Assembly (NCBI RefSeq): GCF_002797325.1
Contig: NZ_KZ454938.1
Span: forward strand, 570,267-634,266
Reading direction: 5' to 3'
Length of the DNA stretch: 64,000 nt
Source of the DNA: Bacillus sp. FJAT-45037
Lineage (GTDB): Bacteria > Bacillota > Bacilli > Bacillales > Bacillaceae_D
Below, piece after piece: positions 31,682 through 40,406 of the stretch; the stretch's first letter is position 1, and every line of letters begins with the position of its first letter. The notes under the pieces are model-generated. The model made no database searches, had not been told where the DNA came from, and saw only the letters and a list, made by a program, of their open reading frames with translations. A program made the position numbers and the translations under genes.

Positions 31682-32527
31682 ATGATTCGGGCAAGGACGC
31701 AACTGCCGTCTGCGATTCAGGCTATGATTTCGGATTCTAATATTATAGATTCGTTCACTTGTACAGGCTGCGTTGAATTGATCACGGTGCGACGAGTGGT
31801 CATGCCATTTGGACCAGAAGTAGGAAAGGAACGAGATATTTTGTATGGTTGTCGGTGTGAAGATTTGGAGATGGCGAGTATTGCGCTAAAAAAGAGAAAA
31901 GAGGCCGAGGAGTGGCGGTTATCTCAACTATTTGATCAAAATAGCTTAGTTAATCGTGATTTGCAGTTGGCTAGTTTTGATTCGTATAAGCCAGATTCAA
32001 AGAGTCAGCAACTCGCGTTCGGCTGTGCCCAACACTATGTCCGCGAATTTACAAGAGATTCCCCTCGAAATCTAATACTTACCGGTTCATTTGGTGTTGG
32101 AAAATCACACTTGGCCTTAGCTGTAGCAAAAGGGTTGATCGACAAAGGACACTCGGCAATCTTTGTGTCAGTGCCGAAATTACTGACCAAATTAAAAGCA
32201 ACATACAACAAAAATAGTGAATTGGCTGAGGATGAGCTGCTCTGTTTATTAGAGAAAGTAGATTGCTTAGTTCTCGATGATATCGGAGCGGAGAATGGCA
32301 GCAGTCATAGTGGGAGTTGGTCGACCTCGAAGATCTTTGAAGTGCTTGATCGGCGGATGGGCAAGCATACGATTTTCACAACGAACCTGAATGGACGTGA
32401 ACTGCAAGAAAAGGTTGGGGCGAGAAATTTCTCAAGAATGATGCATCAGACAGAAGTGGTTACATTGACAGGGTCCGATTATCGGCTTCGTCACTTTATG
32501 CAAAAGGAAAGGGAGATGAGAAAATGA
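31682..32527 (+). CDS. DnaC/DnaI-like AAA+ ATPase (helicase-loader type)
   Basis: 281 residues; GGAGGGCTGATC precedes the ATG. N-terminal zinc-finger-like cysteines C27-x2-C30 and C57-x-C59, then a AAA+ core with Walker A GSFGVGKS (135-142), Walker B CLVLDDIGAE, sensor FTTNLNG and an arginine-finger region RNFSRMM. The zinc motif plus ATPase resembles DnaC/DnaI and phage replication loaders, which place the replicative helicase on DNA. The gene overlaps the amidase by 4 nt (ATGA), an unusual pairing of replication and wall functions, more usual in phage-derived DNA. Host dnaI normally lies beside dnaB and thrS, so this is probably a second, mobile-element loader. Confidence 0.85.
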   Translation: MIRARTQLPSAIQAMISDSNIIDSFTCTGCVELITVRRVVMPFGPEVGKERDILYGCRCEDLEMASIALKKRKEAEEWRLSQLFDQNSLVNRDLQLASFDSYKPDSKSQQLAFGCAQHYVREFTRDSPRNLILTGSFGVGKSHLALAVAKGLIDKGHSAIFVSVPKLLTKLKATYNKNSELAEDELLCLLEKVDCLVLDDIGAENGSSHSGSWSTSKIFEVLDRRMGKHTIFTTNLNGRELQEKVGARNFSRMMHQTEVVTLTGSDYRLRHFMQKEREMRK

Positions 32528-33219
32528 GTGCGATAAAATTGATGATTGATCCAGGACATGGAGGGCGTGATCCTGGTGCGGTGGCGAATGGATTAGTAGA
32601 GAAAGATTTGGTTTTAACGATTGCTCATCACGTTCGTAACATAATGGTTCGAGATTACGGGGTCCATGTGCGAATGACGAGAAATAGTGATGTGTTTGTA
32701 TCTCTTGAAGAACGAGCGAGGATTGCAAATGAGTGGGGAGCGGATTATTTTCTTTCAATTCATTGTAATGCAGGAGGCGGGACGGGCTTTGAGACATTTC
32801 GTCATCCGAGTGCGAAGTCACAGACGTCAGCTTTTCAAGACGCCATTCATCATGGTGTAACACGTCGATTAAGTGTGGCTAATAGAGGGATGAAAACGGC
32901 GAATTTCGCTGTGTTAAGAATGACCAACATGCCAGCTGTCTTAACGGAAAATCTATTTGTTGATCATCCAGGCGATGCTAGACAGTTGAAAGATTCCGAT
33001 GTGCTTTATGAGTTAGCATTAGGTCATGTAGAGGGTCTCGTGAAGCTACTCAACCTAAAACCTGTTGAAGTAAAGGTTGAAAAAGCCCCTCCGTCTTCTA
33101 TGTATCGCCTCCGTGTCGATGGCCAACAAGTCGGCGCCTTTTCCGAACGATACAACCTCCTTGAACAGTTGATTACTTATTTAGGAAATGCAGAAAAAAT
33201 TGAACTTGAGAAGGTCTAG
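32524..33219 (+). CDS. N-acetylmuramoyl-L-alanine amidase (Amidase_3), endolysin-like
   Basis: 231 residues. Amidase_3 core: IDPGHGGRDPGAVANGLVEK (zinc His in GHGG), the glutamate in LVEKDL, SIHCNAGGGTGFET (second zinc His) and PAVLTENLFVDHPGDA with the catalytic Glu. It lacks a signal peptide, like phage endolysins that leave the cell through a holin. The C-terminal 45 residues (MYRLRVDGQQVGAFSERYNL) resemble a SPOR-type peptidoglycan-binding module. It cuts the amide between MurNAc and the stem peptide. Coupled to the DnaC-like gene by an ATGA overlap. No other phage genes are adjacent, so the pair may be a domesticated prophage piece. Confidence 0.9.
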   Translation: MSAIKLMIDPGHGGRDPGAVANGLVEKDLVLTIAHHVRNIMVRDYGVHVRMTRNSDVFVSLEERARIANEWGADYFLSIHCNAGGGTGFETFRHPSAKSQTSAFQDAIHHGVTRRLSVANRGMKTANFAVLRMTNMPAVLTENLFVDHPGDARQLKDSDVLYELALGHVEGLVKLLNLKPVEVKVEKAPPSSMYRLRVDGQQVGAFSERYNLLEQLITYLGNAEKIELEKV

Positions 33220-33442
33220 TGTTGATGCTTAGTTAGCAATTAAGAAAGGATATCATGTGACTCATGAAGCGATGGCTTTGTGGGTCTTTTCTTATTTTGG
33301 CATCGATTATGGGATAAGTTAATATGGATAGACAAACCAATATTATACAGTTTATGCTATGGTAAACATATAATTTGTTCTCTTTTTAGGCAGTGTCTTA
33401 AATATATTTAGATACTAAGTAGAGGACCTGGAGGAAAGAATC

Positions 33443-34372
33443 TTGAATGATAACAAACGAGCCGTTCGTGCTTTTGATCGTGGTGACATAGAAGAGGCGT
33501 TGAGGCTGTTTCAAGTAGCAGTGAATAAAAATCGAACGATCCAATCCTTGCACAATTTAGCCTGGTTTTATGGCTATGAAGAGGAAGAGTACGAGAAAGC
33601 ATTGGCATTGTCTTTAGAAGCTGTCATGCTTCGGCCGACTTCTTATTTTCCTTACAACCTACTGGGAGAATTGTACATGAAACTAGCTCGGTATGACGAG
33701 GCCATTCCTGTGCTTGAGGATTCATTACAGTTGCACTCATCTAAGGAAGCAACGTTTAACTTGGCTGTTAGTTATTATGAGGTTGGGAAGCTCGAACAAG
33801 CGACAAACTATTTTCAAAAGGCAGCCGGAAATTCTGATTACACATTCTATCTCTATGTAAAGTGTTTAATAGAGGGGGGAAGGGTGTCAGAAGCTAGAGA
33901 GAAGCTTGCTTTAATTTCTGAGGATGCTAGTGATTTTGTTGGGGAAGGAGTCGTCGCTGCATTATATTTAGAACTTGGTGATTACGAGCAAGCGGTGAAC
34001 TGGTATAACAAAAGTTGGGATGAGTGTGCTGCGGGGGCGGATTATGTTGCTCGCTTTGCCTATGCCTTGTATCAATTCAATGATACGGTCCGACTGGATG
34101 AAATTATTGAGACTGCTGTAAATGAAGTAGAAAAGCAGTTGGAAGTAACGAAGAATATGGAGCTTGGGGAAGGATACAGTGAAATAGATCGAACGGAAGA
34201 ACTACGAGAAAACGAGAACGAGTTGGCTTTCTTAAGAGAGCTTAGGAGCAAGCTAGAGTATGGTTTTGTTCCTGACTTTACGATTGATCTATATGTAGAG
34301 GGACGTTGTTATTTATTCGGATGCACGCAGCACGAACATCCCGAGTACGGTGCGGTGAAGGGGGATGATTGA
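33443..34372 (+). CDS. TPR-repeat protein
   Basis: 309 residues from TTG 33443, with GGAGG 9-13 nt upstream; the ATG 4 nt later is out of frame. TPR units are visible as AVRAFDRGDIEEALRLFQVA, NLAWFYGYEEEEYEKALALS, YNLLGELYMKLARYDEAIPV, FNLAVSYYEVGKLEQATNYF and ALYLELGDYEQAVNWYNKSW, making a superhelical scaffold. The C-terminal 80 residues (acidic helix, then DLYVEGRCYLFGCTQHEHPE) are distinct and contain two Cys and two His, possibly metal-binding. No signal or membrane segment. Partner unknown. Confidence 0.82.
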   Translation: MNDNKRAVRAFDRGDIEEALRLFQVAVNKNRTIQSLHNLAWFYGYEEEEYEKALALSLEAVMLRPTSYFPYNLLGELYMKLARYDEAIPVLEDSLQLHSSKEATFNLAVSYYEVGKLEQATNYFQKAAGNSDYTFYLYVKCLIEGGRVSEAREKLALISEDASDFVGEGVVAALYLELGDYEQAVNWYNKSWDECAAGADYVARFAYALYQFNDTVRLDEIIETAVNEVEKQLEVTKNMELGEGYSEIDRTEELRENENELAFLRELRSKLEYGFVPDFTIDLYVEGRCYLFGCTQHEHPEYGAVKGDD

Positions 34373-34538
34373 TTGTGACACAATACATCTACATTGCCTC
34401 CTCTTAGAACTGCTCACTTGTGTGAGTGGTCGAGAAGCTCAGCCGCTCGAGGTAAAACGAGTGGTGAGGTGGAAGGACATCACTAAGCCTTCTGATTTGG
34501 TGCTAGTCGACCCTGAATTTTTGGAGATCATCTGGTGA
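34365..34538 (+). CDS. Possible 57-residue overlapping ORF
   Basis: ATG 34365 overlaps the end of the TPR gene in another frame, with GAAGGGGG directly before it. It encodes a peptide ending QPLEVKRVVRWKDITKPSDL and VLVDPEFLEIIW, which reads like protein rather than noise. It could be a small real gene or a remnant; no family recognised. Confidence 0.3.
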   Translation: MIDCDTIHLHCLLLELLTCVSGREAQPLEVKRVVRWKDITKPSDLVLVDPEFLEIIW

Positions 34539-34590
34539 ACGGGCAAGAAGAGGTCAAGAACTGCATACCTATGCAACTATGGAGGATATG

Positions 34591-34950
34591 ATGAAAATAT
34601 TATGGCTTATTTTCACTTTAGTGCCCGCACCATTTTTGTTCCATTTCTATGAATACGGACAATATAGTAAGGGAGAAGAACCTACTTTTCTACTACTAGG
34701 TTCAATAGTTTTCGTTGTCATAACAGGTGTTTTATCAGGGGGCGTCAAAGCTCGTTATATCATATTGGTTAATGTTCTCACAGGGATGTTATCTCTTCTA
34801 TTAGCGACGTATTTCATAGCTAACGATGGTGGGTGGTTTACGCCATTTGGAAGAGACTTTGCAATCATATTCACAACAATTGCTTTCTTAGTAGGACAAT
34901 TAGTCGTTCATCCCTTCTCGAGAAAATTCATTGTAAAAAATAAAAACTAA
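34591..34950 (+). CDS. Four-TM membrane protein, hypothetical
   Basis: 119 residues from ATG 34591 (MKILWLIFTLVPAPFLFHFY), 5 nt after GGAGG; two earlier ATGs (34579, 34588) precede or follow that site less well. Four hydrophobic segments: ILWLIFTLVPAPFLFHF, TFLLLGSIVFVVITGVLS, YIILVNVLTGMLSLLLATYF, FAIIFTTIAFLVGQLVV. Family unknown. Convergent with the PQQ-propeller lipoprotein, sharing a terminator. Confidence 0.65.
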   Translation: MKILWLIFTLVPAPFLFHFYEYGQYSKGEEPTFLLLGSIVFVVITGVLSGGVKARYIILVNVLTGMLSLLLATYFIANDGGWFTPFGRDFAIIFTTIAFLVGQLVVHPFSRKFIVKNKN

Positions 34951-34961
34951 TGAAGATCAAA

Positions 34962-34988
34962 AAAGGCGGAGTTCTTCACTCCACCTTT
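34962..34988. terminator. Bidirectional terminator
   Basis: AAAGGCGGAGT / ACTCCACCTTT hairpin with A/T runs on both sides, between convergent genes; its right arm overlaps the last codons of the propeller gene. Confidence 0.75.
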
Positions 34989-36595
34989 ATAGCAAATATC
35001 GAGCCGCCACGGCTTGCGACGATAATGTGATTGTTGTATACCGCGGGCGATGCTTCAATATTTGCCCCAAGGTTGATCACGTCTTTCATCTCGCCTGTGG
35101 TGCCTTCAATGAGATGCAAGTTGCCGATGGAGTCCGCTTGGATTAAATAAGCGTCTCCAGTCTCGGTATAAACATCGACAGGAGAGGACCAAGCATAATG
35201 AGGCATCTCAATGCGCCATTCTTCTTCACCTGTCATTTTATTGACGGCGATCATCAGCCCGGAATGGACGTTTTGGTATCGGGCAATGGTAAAGATAGCG
35301 AGATGATCAATGCTTTCTTTACCGACTACAGGTGTGGCAAGCATTCCGCCAACGACTCCAGGTACTGAGTAGGCTGGGTAATCAATCATCCAGAGCACTT
35401 CTCCTGTGAGGCCGTCTATTTTTCGGATATAGCAATATCCTTTCGACCCTTGATGGTCGACCTCCGTACCTGTGTAGAGGACAGGACGGTTGTCTTGTTC
35501 TTCAATTACAATTGTGGCATCCGTATCATCGATTCCTTCTAAGGCAAAGAGAGGTGTTTGGTCAGTTAAATCAATCGCCAGGATACTTCCGCCGTTGTCG
35601 GCAAAATAAGCAATATTACGGTAGACAGCAACTGAGTTTTCAATTCCTGGATAATGATTTCCTTGGACTTGATACCTTGTTTTTATTTTTTCTGGTTGAA
35701 CCGTAATCGATTTCTTCTCACGGTTGAACTCCGTATGTAAGTTCGCCATATAAAACAAGCCATTCTCCCCGCCTAGCACGAGTTGATCGGACTCCCGGTT
35801 AATGAGTGCAGCCCCGTCAAAGGCTCCCCAACCACGATAAGCAAAAGGATCCATTCCCTCAATAAAGTAGAGCTCACTGCCATCGATCAAACTATAAATT
35901 CGGTACCCAATCGGCGCTTGATCCGGAACACCTTGGCCGACATAAAGAAGCGGATATCCACGTGGATCAACTGAAACAGACCCTTTAATAGGACCACCAA
36001 CTTTGAGCGGCGGACGAGTGAGTTTTCCTGTCTCAAGTTCCGCAAAATAAACCGACCCATCGAGCGACCCGTAAATTACCTCTGTAAATGATTCTTGTTC
36101 CTTAAATTCCGAATCTACATTCATCATGTCGAGAACGTCTTTTTCCCAAGTGACAATACTCGGCTGCCCTGTCCATCCGGCGCCACCACCCCAACGATGG
36201 TGAGTGTTTGTACGAAAACTCCATTCCGTATGTAACGTATGAGAAGTTGGTGTAATGTAACCATAAGATGGCGCTGTTCGGTAGTTGTTACCGCGAAATG
36301 TGAGCACCCCTGGAAGATCTGTGTACTCTTCTGGAAACAACGTGGAATCAAACGCTACGTCTCCTACGGTTTCATATGTAAGGATAGGAATATCTTCTTT
36401 TTCAAGTTCAAGCACTTGATACGGATCAACGTATTCACGAGATTTAATCATATGATGTGAAGATGGCATGATGTGATGGTTAACTGCATATAACTTCTCG
36501 TCTGCTGCAACCCGGTCTTGAACCATTGTTTTGTTGCTGCAGCCGATGAGTAAAGAAAAAATGATAATTGCGACTACTAATCTAGATCGTTCCAA
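34976..36595 (-). CDS. PQQ-like beta-propeller lipoprotein
   Basis: 539 residues from TTG 36595; GGAGG lies 13 nt upstream. The N-terminus MERSRLVVAIIIFSLLIGC is a lipoprotein signal with lipobox LIGC. The body shows recurring beta-propeller blades: VIYGSLDGSVYFAELETGKL, VLGGENGLFYMANLHTE, GSILAIDLTDQTPLFALEG, YIRKIDGLTGEVLWMIDYP, VNKMTGEEEWRIEMPHYAWS and HLIEGTTGEMKDVINLG. Such proteins act as outer-face scaffolds; the redox cofactor is usually absent, and I see no dehydrogenase residues. Specific role unknown. Confidence 0.85.
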   Translation of the reverse strand: MERSRLVVAIIIFSLLIGCSNKTMVQDRVAADEKLYAVNHHIMPSSHHMIKSREYVDPYQVLELEKEDIPILTYETVGDVAFDSTLFPEEYTDLPGVLTFRGNNYRTAPSYGYITPTSHTLHTEWSFRTNTHHRWGGGAGWTGQPSIVTWEKDVLDMMNVDSEFKEQESFTEVIYGSLDGSVYFAELETGKLTRPPLKVGGPIKGSVSVDPRGYPLLYVGQGVPDQAPIGYRIYSLIDGSELYFIEGMDPFAYRGWGAFDGAALINRESDQLVLGGENGLFYMANLHTEFNREKKSITVQPEKIKTRYQVQGNHYPGIENSVAVYRNIAYFADNGGSILAIDLTDQTPLFALEGIDDTDATIVIEEQDNRPVLYTGTEVDHQGSKGYCYIRKIDGLTGEVLWMIDYPAYSVPGVVGGMLATPVVGKESIDHLAIFTIARYQNVHSGLMIAVNKMTGEEEWRIEMPHYAWSSPVDVYTETGDAYLIQADSIGNLHLIEGTTGEMKDVINLGANIEASPAVYNNHIIVASRGGSIFAIKVE

Positions 36596-36809
36596 TAAGA
36601 CCCCAACCCTCCAGAGTGAAATGCTGTCTTCATTATAAAGGGAGGAATTTGAAAAGAATGGCGGAAATTGTAGTTGAGAGAAAATAATTTAGATTGGTGG
36701 TGAAACAGGAGATTAATTTAATTAGGAAAGCCAGTTTACTAAAGAAACAGAAAGGATAACGTTTATTTTGTTATATATGGTAAAATAAAGAAAATGAGGG
36801 GGCGTTACT

Positions 36810-37091
36810 TTGCAAGTGAAAGAATATGGTTTATCTATTGTTTTGAATGCCTTTTTGGCGTATTTGTGGATATTATTTATCAATCACAGTGTTAACCTTG
36901 TAAACTCAATGAGCAATTCATTTCTTGTAGGTGCAATAATCCTAGGGTTAGGTACTGCCATATTTTTTGAAATATTTCATAGAATAACTCCATATTATAA
37001 ATATAAACTATCACACCCGATAAAAATGGTAGGTATATCCTCGTTTGTTGTAGTGGTAGCTGTTCACTTTCTGGGGTTTCAATTAGTGTAG
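36810..37091 (+). CDS. Small three-TM membrane protein, hypothetical
   Basis: 93 residues from TTG 36810, 7 nt after GAGGGGG. Segments LSIVLNAFLAYLWILFI, SFLVGAIILGLGTAIFF and MVGISSFVVVVAVHFLGF are membrane-spanning. Family not recognised. A TATGGTAAAATAAAG box lies 30 nt upstream as a possible -10. Confidence 0.6.
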   Translation: MQVKEYGLSIVLNAFLAYLWILFINHSVNLVNSMSNSFLVGAIILGLGTAIFFEIFHRITPYYKYKLSHPIKMVGISSFVVVVAVHFLGFQLV

Positions 37092-37127
37092 CCAACCGAA
37101 TCATGTAGTCGTCCTACCTTGCTTAGA

Positions 37128-37451
37128 TTACGGTTCAATAGACACTACATCAGATATACGAATCATAATCGTTTGCTCATCTGGGGTAAGAATTTTTAAT
37201 GAGTGGCCATTATGCGTTGCAGAAGTGATGAGACCTTCAGTTGTTAATTGGCTATGATGATCCCAGTAAGTGATTGTAACTGGCTCTGAAAGGTGCATTT
37301 TTTCTTCAATAATATACCCGATCTCTTCCCAGGCCTGCTGATCTAATGCATGTCTTTTTGGTCTATTGCGCATTATCCGCTGCTCTTTCACCATTTCCAT
37401 ATGCTCAGGTATCGCCATCTGTGTCCATTTGATCATCCCACGATAGTGCAT
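37128..37451 (-). CDS. YolD-like protein
   Basis: 107 residues, ATG 37451 preceded by AAGGAAGTGATC. The start YRGMIKWTQMAIPEHMEMVK is the YolD-like signature (RGxxKWxxxxxPEH), followed by a helical part and an SH3-like LSEPVTITYWDHHSQLTTEG end. In B. subtilis YqjX (YolD-like) is encoded with YqjW/UvrX, the Y-family polymerase. Here the two genes are divergent and share one LexA box in a 93-nt gap. The protein is thought to assist or modulate UvrX; mechanism unknown. Confidence 0.9.
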   Translation of the reverse strand: MHYRGMIKWTQMAIPEHMEMVKEQRIMRNRPKRHALDQQAWEEIGYIIEEKMHLSEPVTITYWDHHSQLTTEGLITSATHNGHSLKILTPDEQTIMIRISDVVSIEP

Positions 37452-37480
37452 CTGATCACTTCCTTATTTTACTGTTTATA

Positions 37481-37494
37481 AGAACGTTTGTTCG
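37481..37494. promoter_or_regulatory. LexA (DinR) SOS box
   Basis: AGAACGTTTGTTCG fits the Bacillus consensus CGAACRNRYGTTYG except at the first base and one central purine position. It lies midway between the divergent yolD-like and uvrX genes, overlapping or touching a TATACT -10 candidate at 37497. Confidence 0.88.
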
Positions 37495-37544
37495 GTATAT
37501 ACTAAGCATAACGGATCATTAATGCGAACACAAGGGGGGAGACG

Positions 37545-38822
37545 ATGTTTACTTATGAAGCATTTCCTAAACAAGCGTATCTATGTTGTGATTTGAAAAG
37601 CTTTTATGCAAGTGTTGCGGCAGTAAAACGAGGATTACACCCGCTCGCTTGCAAGCTTGCTGTAGTCGGTGACACCAAGCGTAATGGAAGTGTCGTCCTT
37701 GCTTCCACGCCAAAGCTTAGAGAGATGGGGATTAAGACTGGCTCTAGGTTGTTTGAAATCCCGAAGGACCGAGACATTATTGTCGTGAATGCAGAAATGG
37801 AAGAGTTTCTAAAAGTCTCGACCGAGATCACTTTGCACATGGAGCAATTTGTCCCACCAGAAGACATCTTTGTTTACTCCATTGATGAAGCATTTATTAA
37901 GCTAACTTCAAAGCGGTGGCAGGGAGCGGAGAATCAAAAGAAGTTTGCGATGATGCTGCAACGGTCCATTAAGGATCATTTCGGATTGACGCTTGCTGTA
38001 GGATCATCGTCTTGCAATATGCTTCTTTCAAAAGTCGCACTCGATATTGAAGCGAAAACGACAGAGGATCATTTTGCTCATTGGGATTATGAGGACGTCC
38101 AATCAAAAGTTTGGCCGATCCAACCATTGTCCGATATGTGGGGGATTGGTGGGCGAATTGAAAAGACTCTGATGAACATGGGCATAAGAGCGGTTGGGCA
38201 TTTAGCGAACACAAGGTTAGAACGCTTGGAATCAAAATTCGGGAAAGTGATGGGGCAACAGCTGTATCAGCATGCTTGGGGAATTGACCTTAGTGACATC
38301 CATAAGCCAGCTAAAGTGAGGTCAAAGAGCTACTCTGTTGGTCAGATCTTACTTCGAGATTACCGTGGCGAAAAGGAGATTTCAACCGTCATCTTAGAGA
38401 TGTGTGAAGAAGTGGTACGCCGGGCAAGGAAGCACCATTCTATAGGTCGCACTATCAGTTTAGGGCTTGGATATAGTCGGAATGAGGGTGGCGGTGGCTT
38501 CTCTAAGCAGTTGACGATTGATCAACCGACAAATAGTACACTTGATATTTACAATACGTGTCTGAAACTTCTTCGAGGCAATTATAAGGGTGAAACCGTA
38601 CGACAAGTATATGTCAGCCTTTCTAAAGTCACACCAGATACCGAGCGGCAGCTGTCCTTATTTGAAGACGAAGAAGAAGTGACAAAAAAGAGAGAGCTCG
38701 GTTATGTGATGGATGCGATACGTGAGAAATACGGATCAACAGCTATTCTAAGAGCTAGTTCTTATACAAAAGCTGGAACGACCAGGCATAGAAGCAGTTT
38801 GATTGCTGGTCACAAGAAGTAA
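37545..38822 (+). CDS. uvrX: Y-family DNA polymerase, UvrX/YqjW type
   Basis: 425 residues. Palm motifs: LCCDLKSFYASVAAVKRGLH (metal Asp in CDLKSFYAS) and SIDEAFIKLT (catalytic D-E), with SCNMLLSKVALDIEAKT between. The helix-hairpin-helix MWGIGGRIEKTLMNMGIRAV is followed by the little-finger domain. A C-terminal QLSLFEDEEE is a beta-clamp binding motif. It copies past DNA lesions with low fidelity. The LexA box upstream makes it SOS-induced. Length fits UvrX/YqjW (about 410-430), which is longer in the little finger than DinB/Pol IV. Confidence 0.96.
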   Translation: MFTYEAFPKQAYLCCDLKSFYASVAAVKRGLHPLACKLAVVGDTKRNGSVVLASTPKLREMGIKTGSRLFEIPKDRDIIVVNAEMEEFLKVSTEITLHMEQFVPPEDIFVYSIDEAFIKLTSKRWQGAENQKKFAMMLQRSIKDHFGLTLAVGSSSCNMLLSKVALDIEAKTTEDHFAHWDYEDVQSKVWPIQPLSDMWGIGGRIEKTLMNMGIRAVGHLANTRLERLESKFGKVMGQQLYQHAWGIDLSDIHKPAKVRSKSYSVGQILLRDYRGEKEISTVILEMCEEVVRRARKHHSIGRTISLGLGYSRNEGGGGFSKQLTIDQPTNSTLDIYNTCLKLLRGNYKGETVRQVYVSLSKVTPDTERQLSLFEDEEEVTKKRELGYVMDAIREKYGSTAILRASSYTKAGTTRHRSSLIAGHKK

Positions 38823-38849
38823 CGCTACAAATGGTGAGGAGTGAAGTTG

Positions 38850-39008
38850 GTGAAGATTGTGCCAGGAGAATACTTAACGAAAAAGGAACGAGCGGCTATC
38901 TCGGATCTAGAAGCGAAAATGGCCGCTGCAACGACCGATAAGGAATTACTATCCTATAAAACTCAGTTAGGATTGATTATGGAGCGAGTGTTGATTCGTT
39001 GTAAATAG
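38850..39008 (+). CDS. Small conserved-looking protein downstream of uvrX
   Basis: 52 residues, too short for routine ORF lists. GTG 38850 lies 9 nt after AGGAG. Sequence KIVPGEYLTKKERAAISDLE, then AKMAAATTDKELLSYKTQLG and LIMERVLIRC: helical and amphipathic. The position 27 nt after uvrX suggests the SOS-controlled operon extends to it. B. subtilis also has a tiny gene (yqzH) beside yqjW/yqjX, but the sequence is not clearly the same family. Confidence 0.65.
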   Translation: MKIVPGEYLTKKERAAISDLEAKMAAATTDKELLSYKTQLGLIMERVLIRCK

Positions 39009-39113
39009 GAGAATAAATAAATGGTTTATTTTGGTTGATTTTCTTTTATAATGAATAGTAGATTAGTAGTTAAATTACATCTAACTTAGAAATGAAAGAG
39101 AGGGGATTTCTAG

Positions 39114-39308
39114 ATGGACCAATCTGTTAGTAGTAAGAAATTCGAAATAGGTTTTAACAGCTTTCTTTTATTCATTGCTGTAGTTGTCTTCCTATCGTCT
39201 GTTTTTCATTTAGTAGATACCGACCGAAATATTTTATACGCAATTGTAGGGCTTATTATTGGGTGTGGCAGTTCACTGAGGCTCTATAAACTCAAGAGAA
39301 ATACATAG
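39114..39308 (+). CDS. Small two-TM membrane protein
   Basis: 64 residues; GAGAGGGGATTTCTAG precedes the ATG. Two hydrophobic segments (FNSFLLFIAVVVFLSSVFHL and ILYAIVGLIIGCGSSLRLY) with a basic C-terminus KLKRNT. Unknown family. A hairpin AGAGCAA / TTGCTCT at 39322-39352 may be its terminator. Confidence 0.65.
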   Translation: MDQSVSSKKFEIGFNSFLLFIAVVVFLSSVFHLVDTDRNILYAIVGLIIGCGSSLRLYKLKRNT

Positions 39309-39412
39309 GTGAGAATTCAATAGAGCAATCCTGAAACAGTTAGCGTTGCTCTGTTGATTCTGTCGAGAATACTCAATGTACATTAATAAGTTATTATAGG
39401 GGTGACGTTATC

Positions 39413-39871
39413 GTGGAGAGCATTTGGCAAGTAGATAATGATTATGGAAAATTAGAGCCATTACTTGATGAGATGGTTGAAAAAGCAGAAAAAAAATTAA
39501 ACATTGTGCTACCAAAATCCTATATAAATATCCTGAAACAACAAAACGGTGGGTACATAAAATTTAATGCATATCCTTCAAATTCACCAACATCTTGGGC
39601 TGATGATCATGTGAATGTTGACCATTTATTCGGAATAGGGATGGGTGAGGAAAAAGGAATATTAGAAAGTGAATATTTAATTGAAGAGTGGGATCTACCG
39701 AAGAAAGTTGTCCTAATTTCAGGAGATGGGCATTCTTGGATTGCACTTGATTATAGACAGACCAAAGCCGAACCGCCTGTTATCTTCATCGATGTTGATG
39801 ATGAACAAATTATTGAATTAGCACCTAATTTCGAAGCATTTTTAAATGGTTTAACAGTTTGGGAGTATTAA
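39413..39871 (+). CDS. SMI1/KNR4 (SUKH) family protein
   Basis: 152 residues from GTG 39413, with AGGGGTGAC 8 nt upstream. The SUKH pattern is visible: AEKKLNIVLPKSYINILKQQ, then NGGYIKFN, WDLPKKVVLISGDGHSWIAL with the Gly-Asp-Gly turn, and a terminal FEAFLNGL. Bacillus YobK-type SUKH proteins are immunity factors for LXG toxins such as YobL. No toxin gene is next to it, though a toxin relic sits at 14633. It may be an orphan immunity gene. Monocistronic or followed by the ASCH gene 75 nt on. Confidence 0.88.
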   Translation: MESIWQVDNDYGKLEPLLDEMVEKAEKKLNIVLPKSYINILKQQNGGYIKFNAYPSNSPTSWADDHVNVDHLFGIGMGEEKGILESEYLIEEWDLPKKVVLISGDGHSWIALDYRQTKAEPPVIFIDVDDEQIIELAPNFEAFLNGLTVWEY

Positions 39872-39946
39872 GTCATTCATCAGAATCTTACCAACGCAAG
39901 AACAATTGGATAAAATCATCACTATACTTAGAGAGTAGGGAAAGAA

Positions 39947-40402
39947 ATGAATAATCATTCCATCCTTCAAATGTGGGAAAACTATCGTAAAAGAAACCCG
40001 AATGCACCAGATGAATATTCAGCTTGGGCCTTTGGTGATTCAAAAGAAATGGCGGATGAGCTTGCTAGATTAGTCATAGAAGGAAAGAAGACAGCAACTG
40101 CTTCAAACTTTACGCTATACAAACTTGAAAACGAGGCTTTGCCTCAAATTGGTCAGCTGAACATCATCCTTGATGGAAATGAAATAGCCGTTGCGATTGT
40201 CGAAACAACGTCAGTCGAAATCGTTCCATTTGATGAAGTGACGGAGGAACATGCATATCTTGAAGGTGAGGGAGACCGGTCTTTAGCCTATTGGCGTGAT
40301 GTGCATGAGACGTTTTTCAGGAAAGAATTTGATGCGATAAGTAGCGAATTTTCATTAAAAATGCCAGTTGTTTGTGAGAAATTTGAAGTCGTTTTTAAGT
40401 AA
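39947..40402 (+). CDS. ASCH-domain protein
   Basis: 151 residues; the ATG follows AGTAGGGAAAGAA. ASCH features: FGDSKEMADELARLVIEGKK, TATASNFTLYK (the G-K-K-x-x-T motif), an inner barrel strand GQLNIILDGNEIAVAIVETT and the late VTEEHAYLEGEGDRSLAYW. ASCH domains resemble PUA folds and bind RNA; some members, such as E. coli YqfB, are N4-acetylcytidine amidohydrolases. This one is of the longer YhfF-like type (about 150 residues). Cytosolic. Precise activity unknown. Confidence 0.9.
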   Translation: MNNHSILQMWENYRKRNPNAPDEYSAWAFGDSKEMADELARLVIEGKKTATASNFTLYKLENEALPQIGQLNIILDGNEIAVAIVETTSVEIVPFDEVTEEHAYLEGEGDRSLAYWRDVHETFFRKEFDAISSEFSLKMPVVCEKFEVVFK

Positions 40403-40406
40403 AAGG

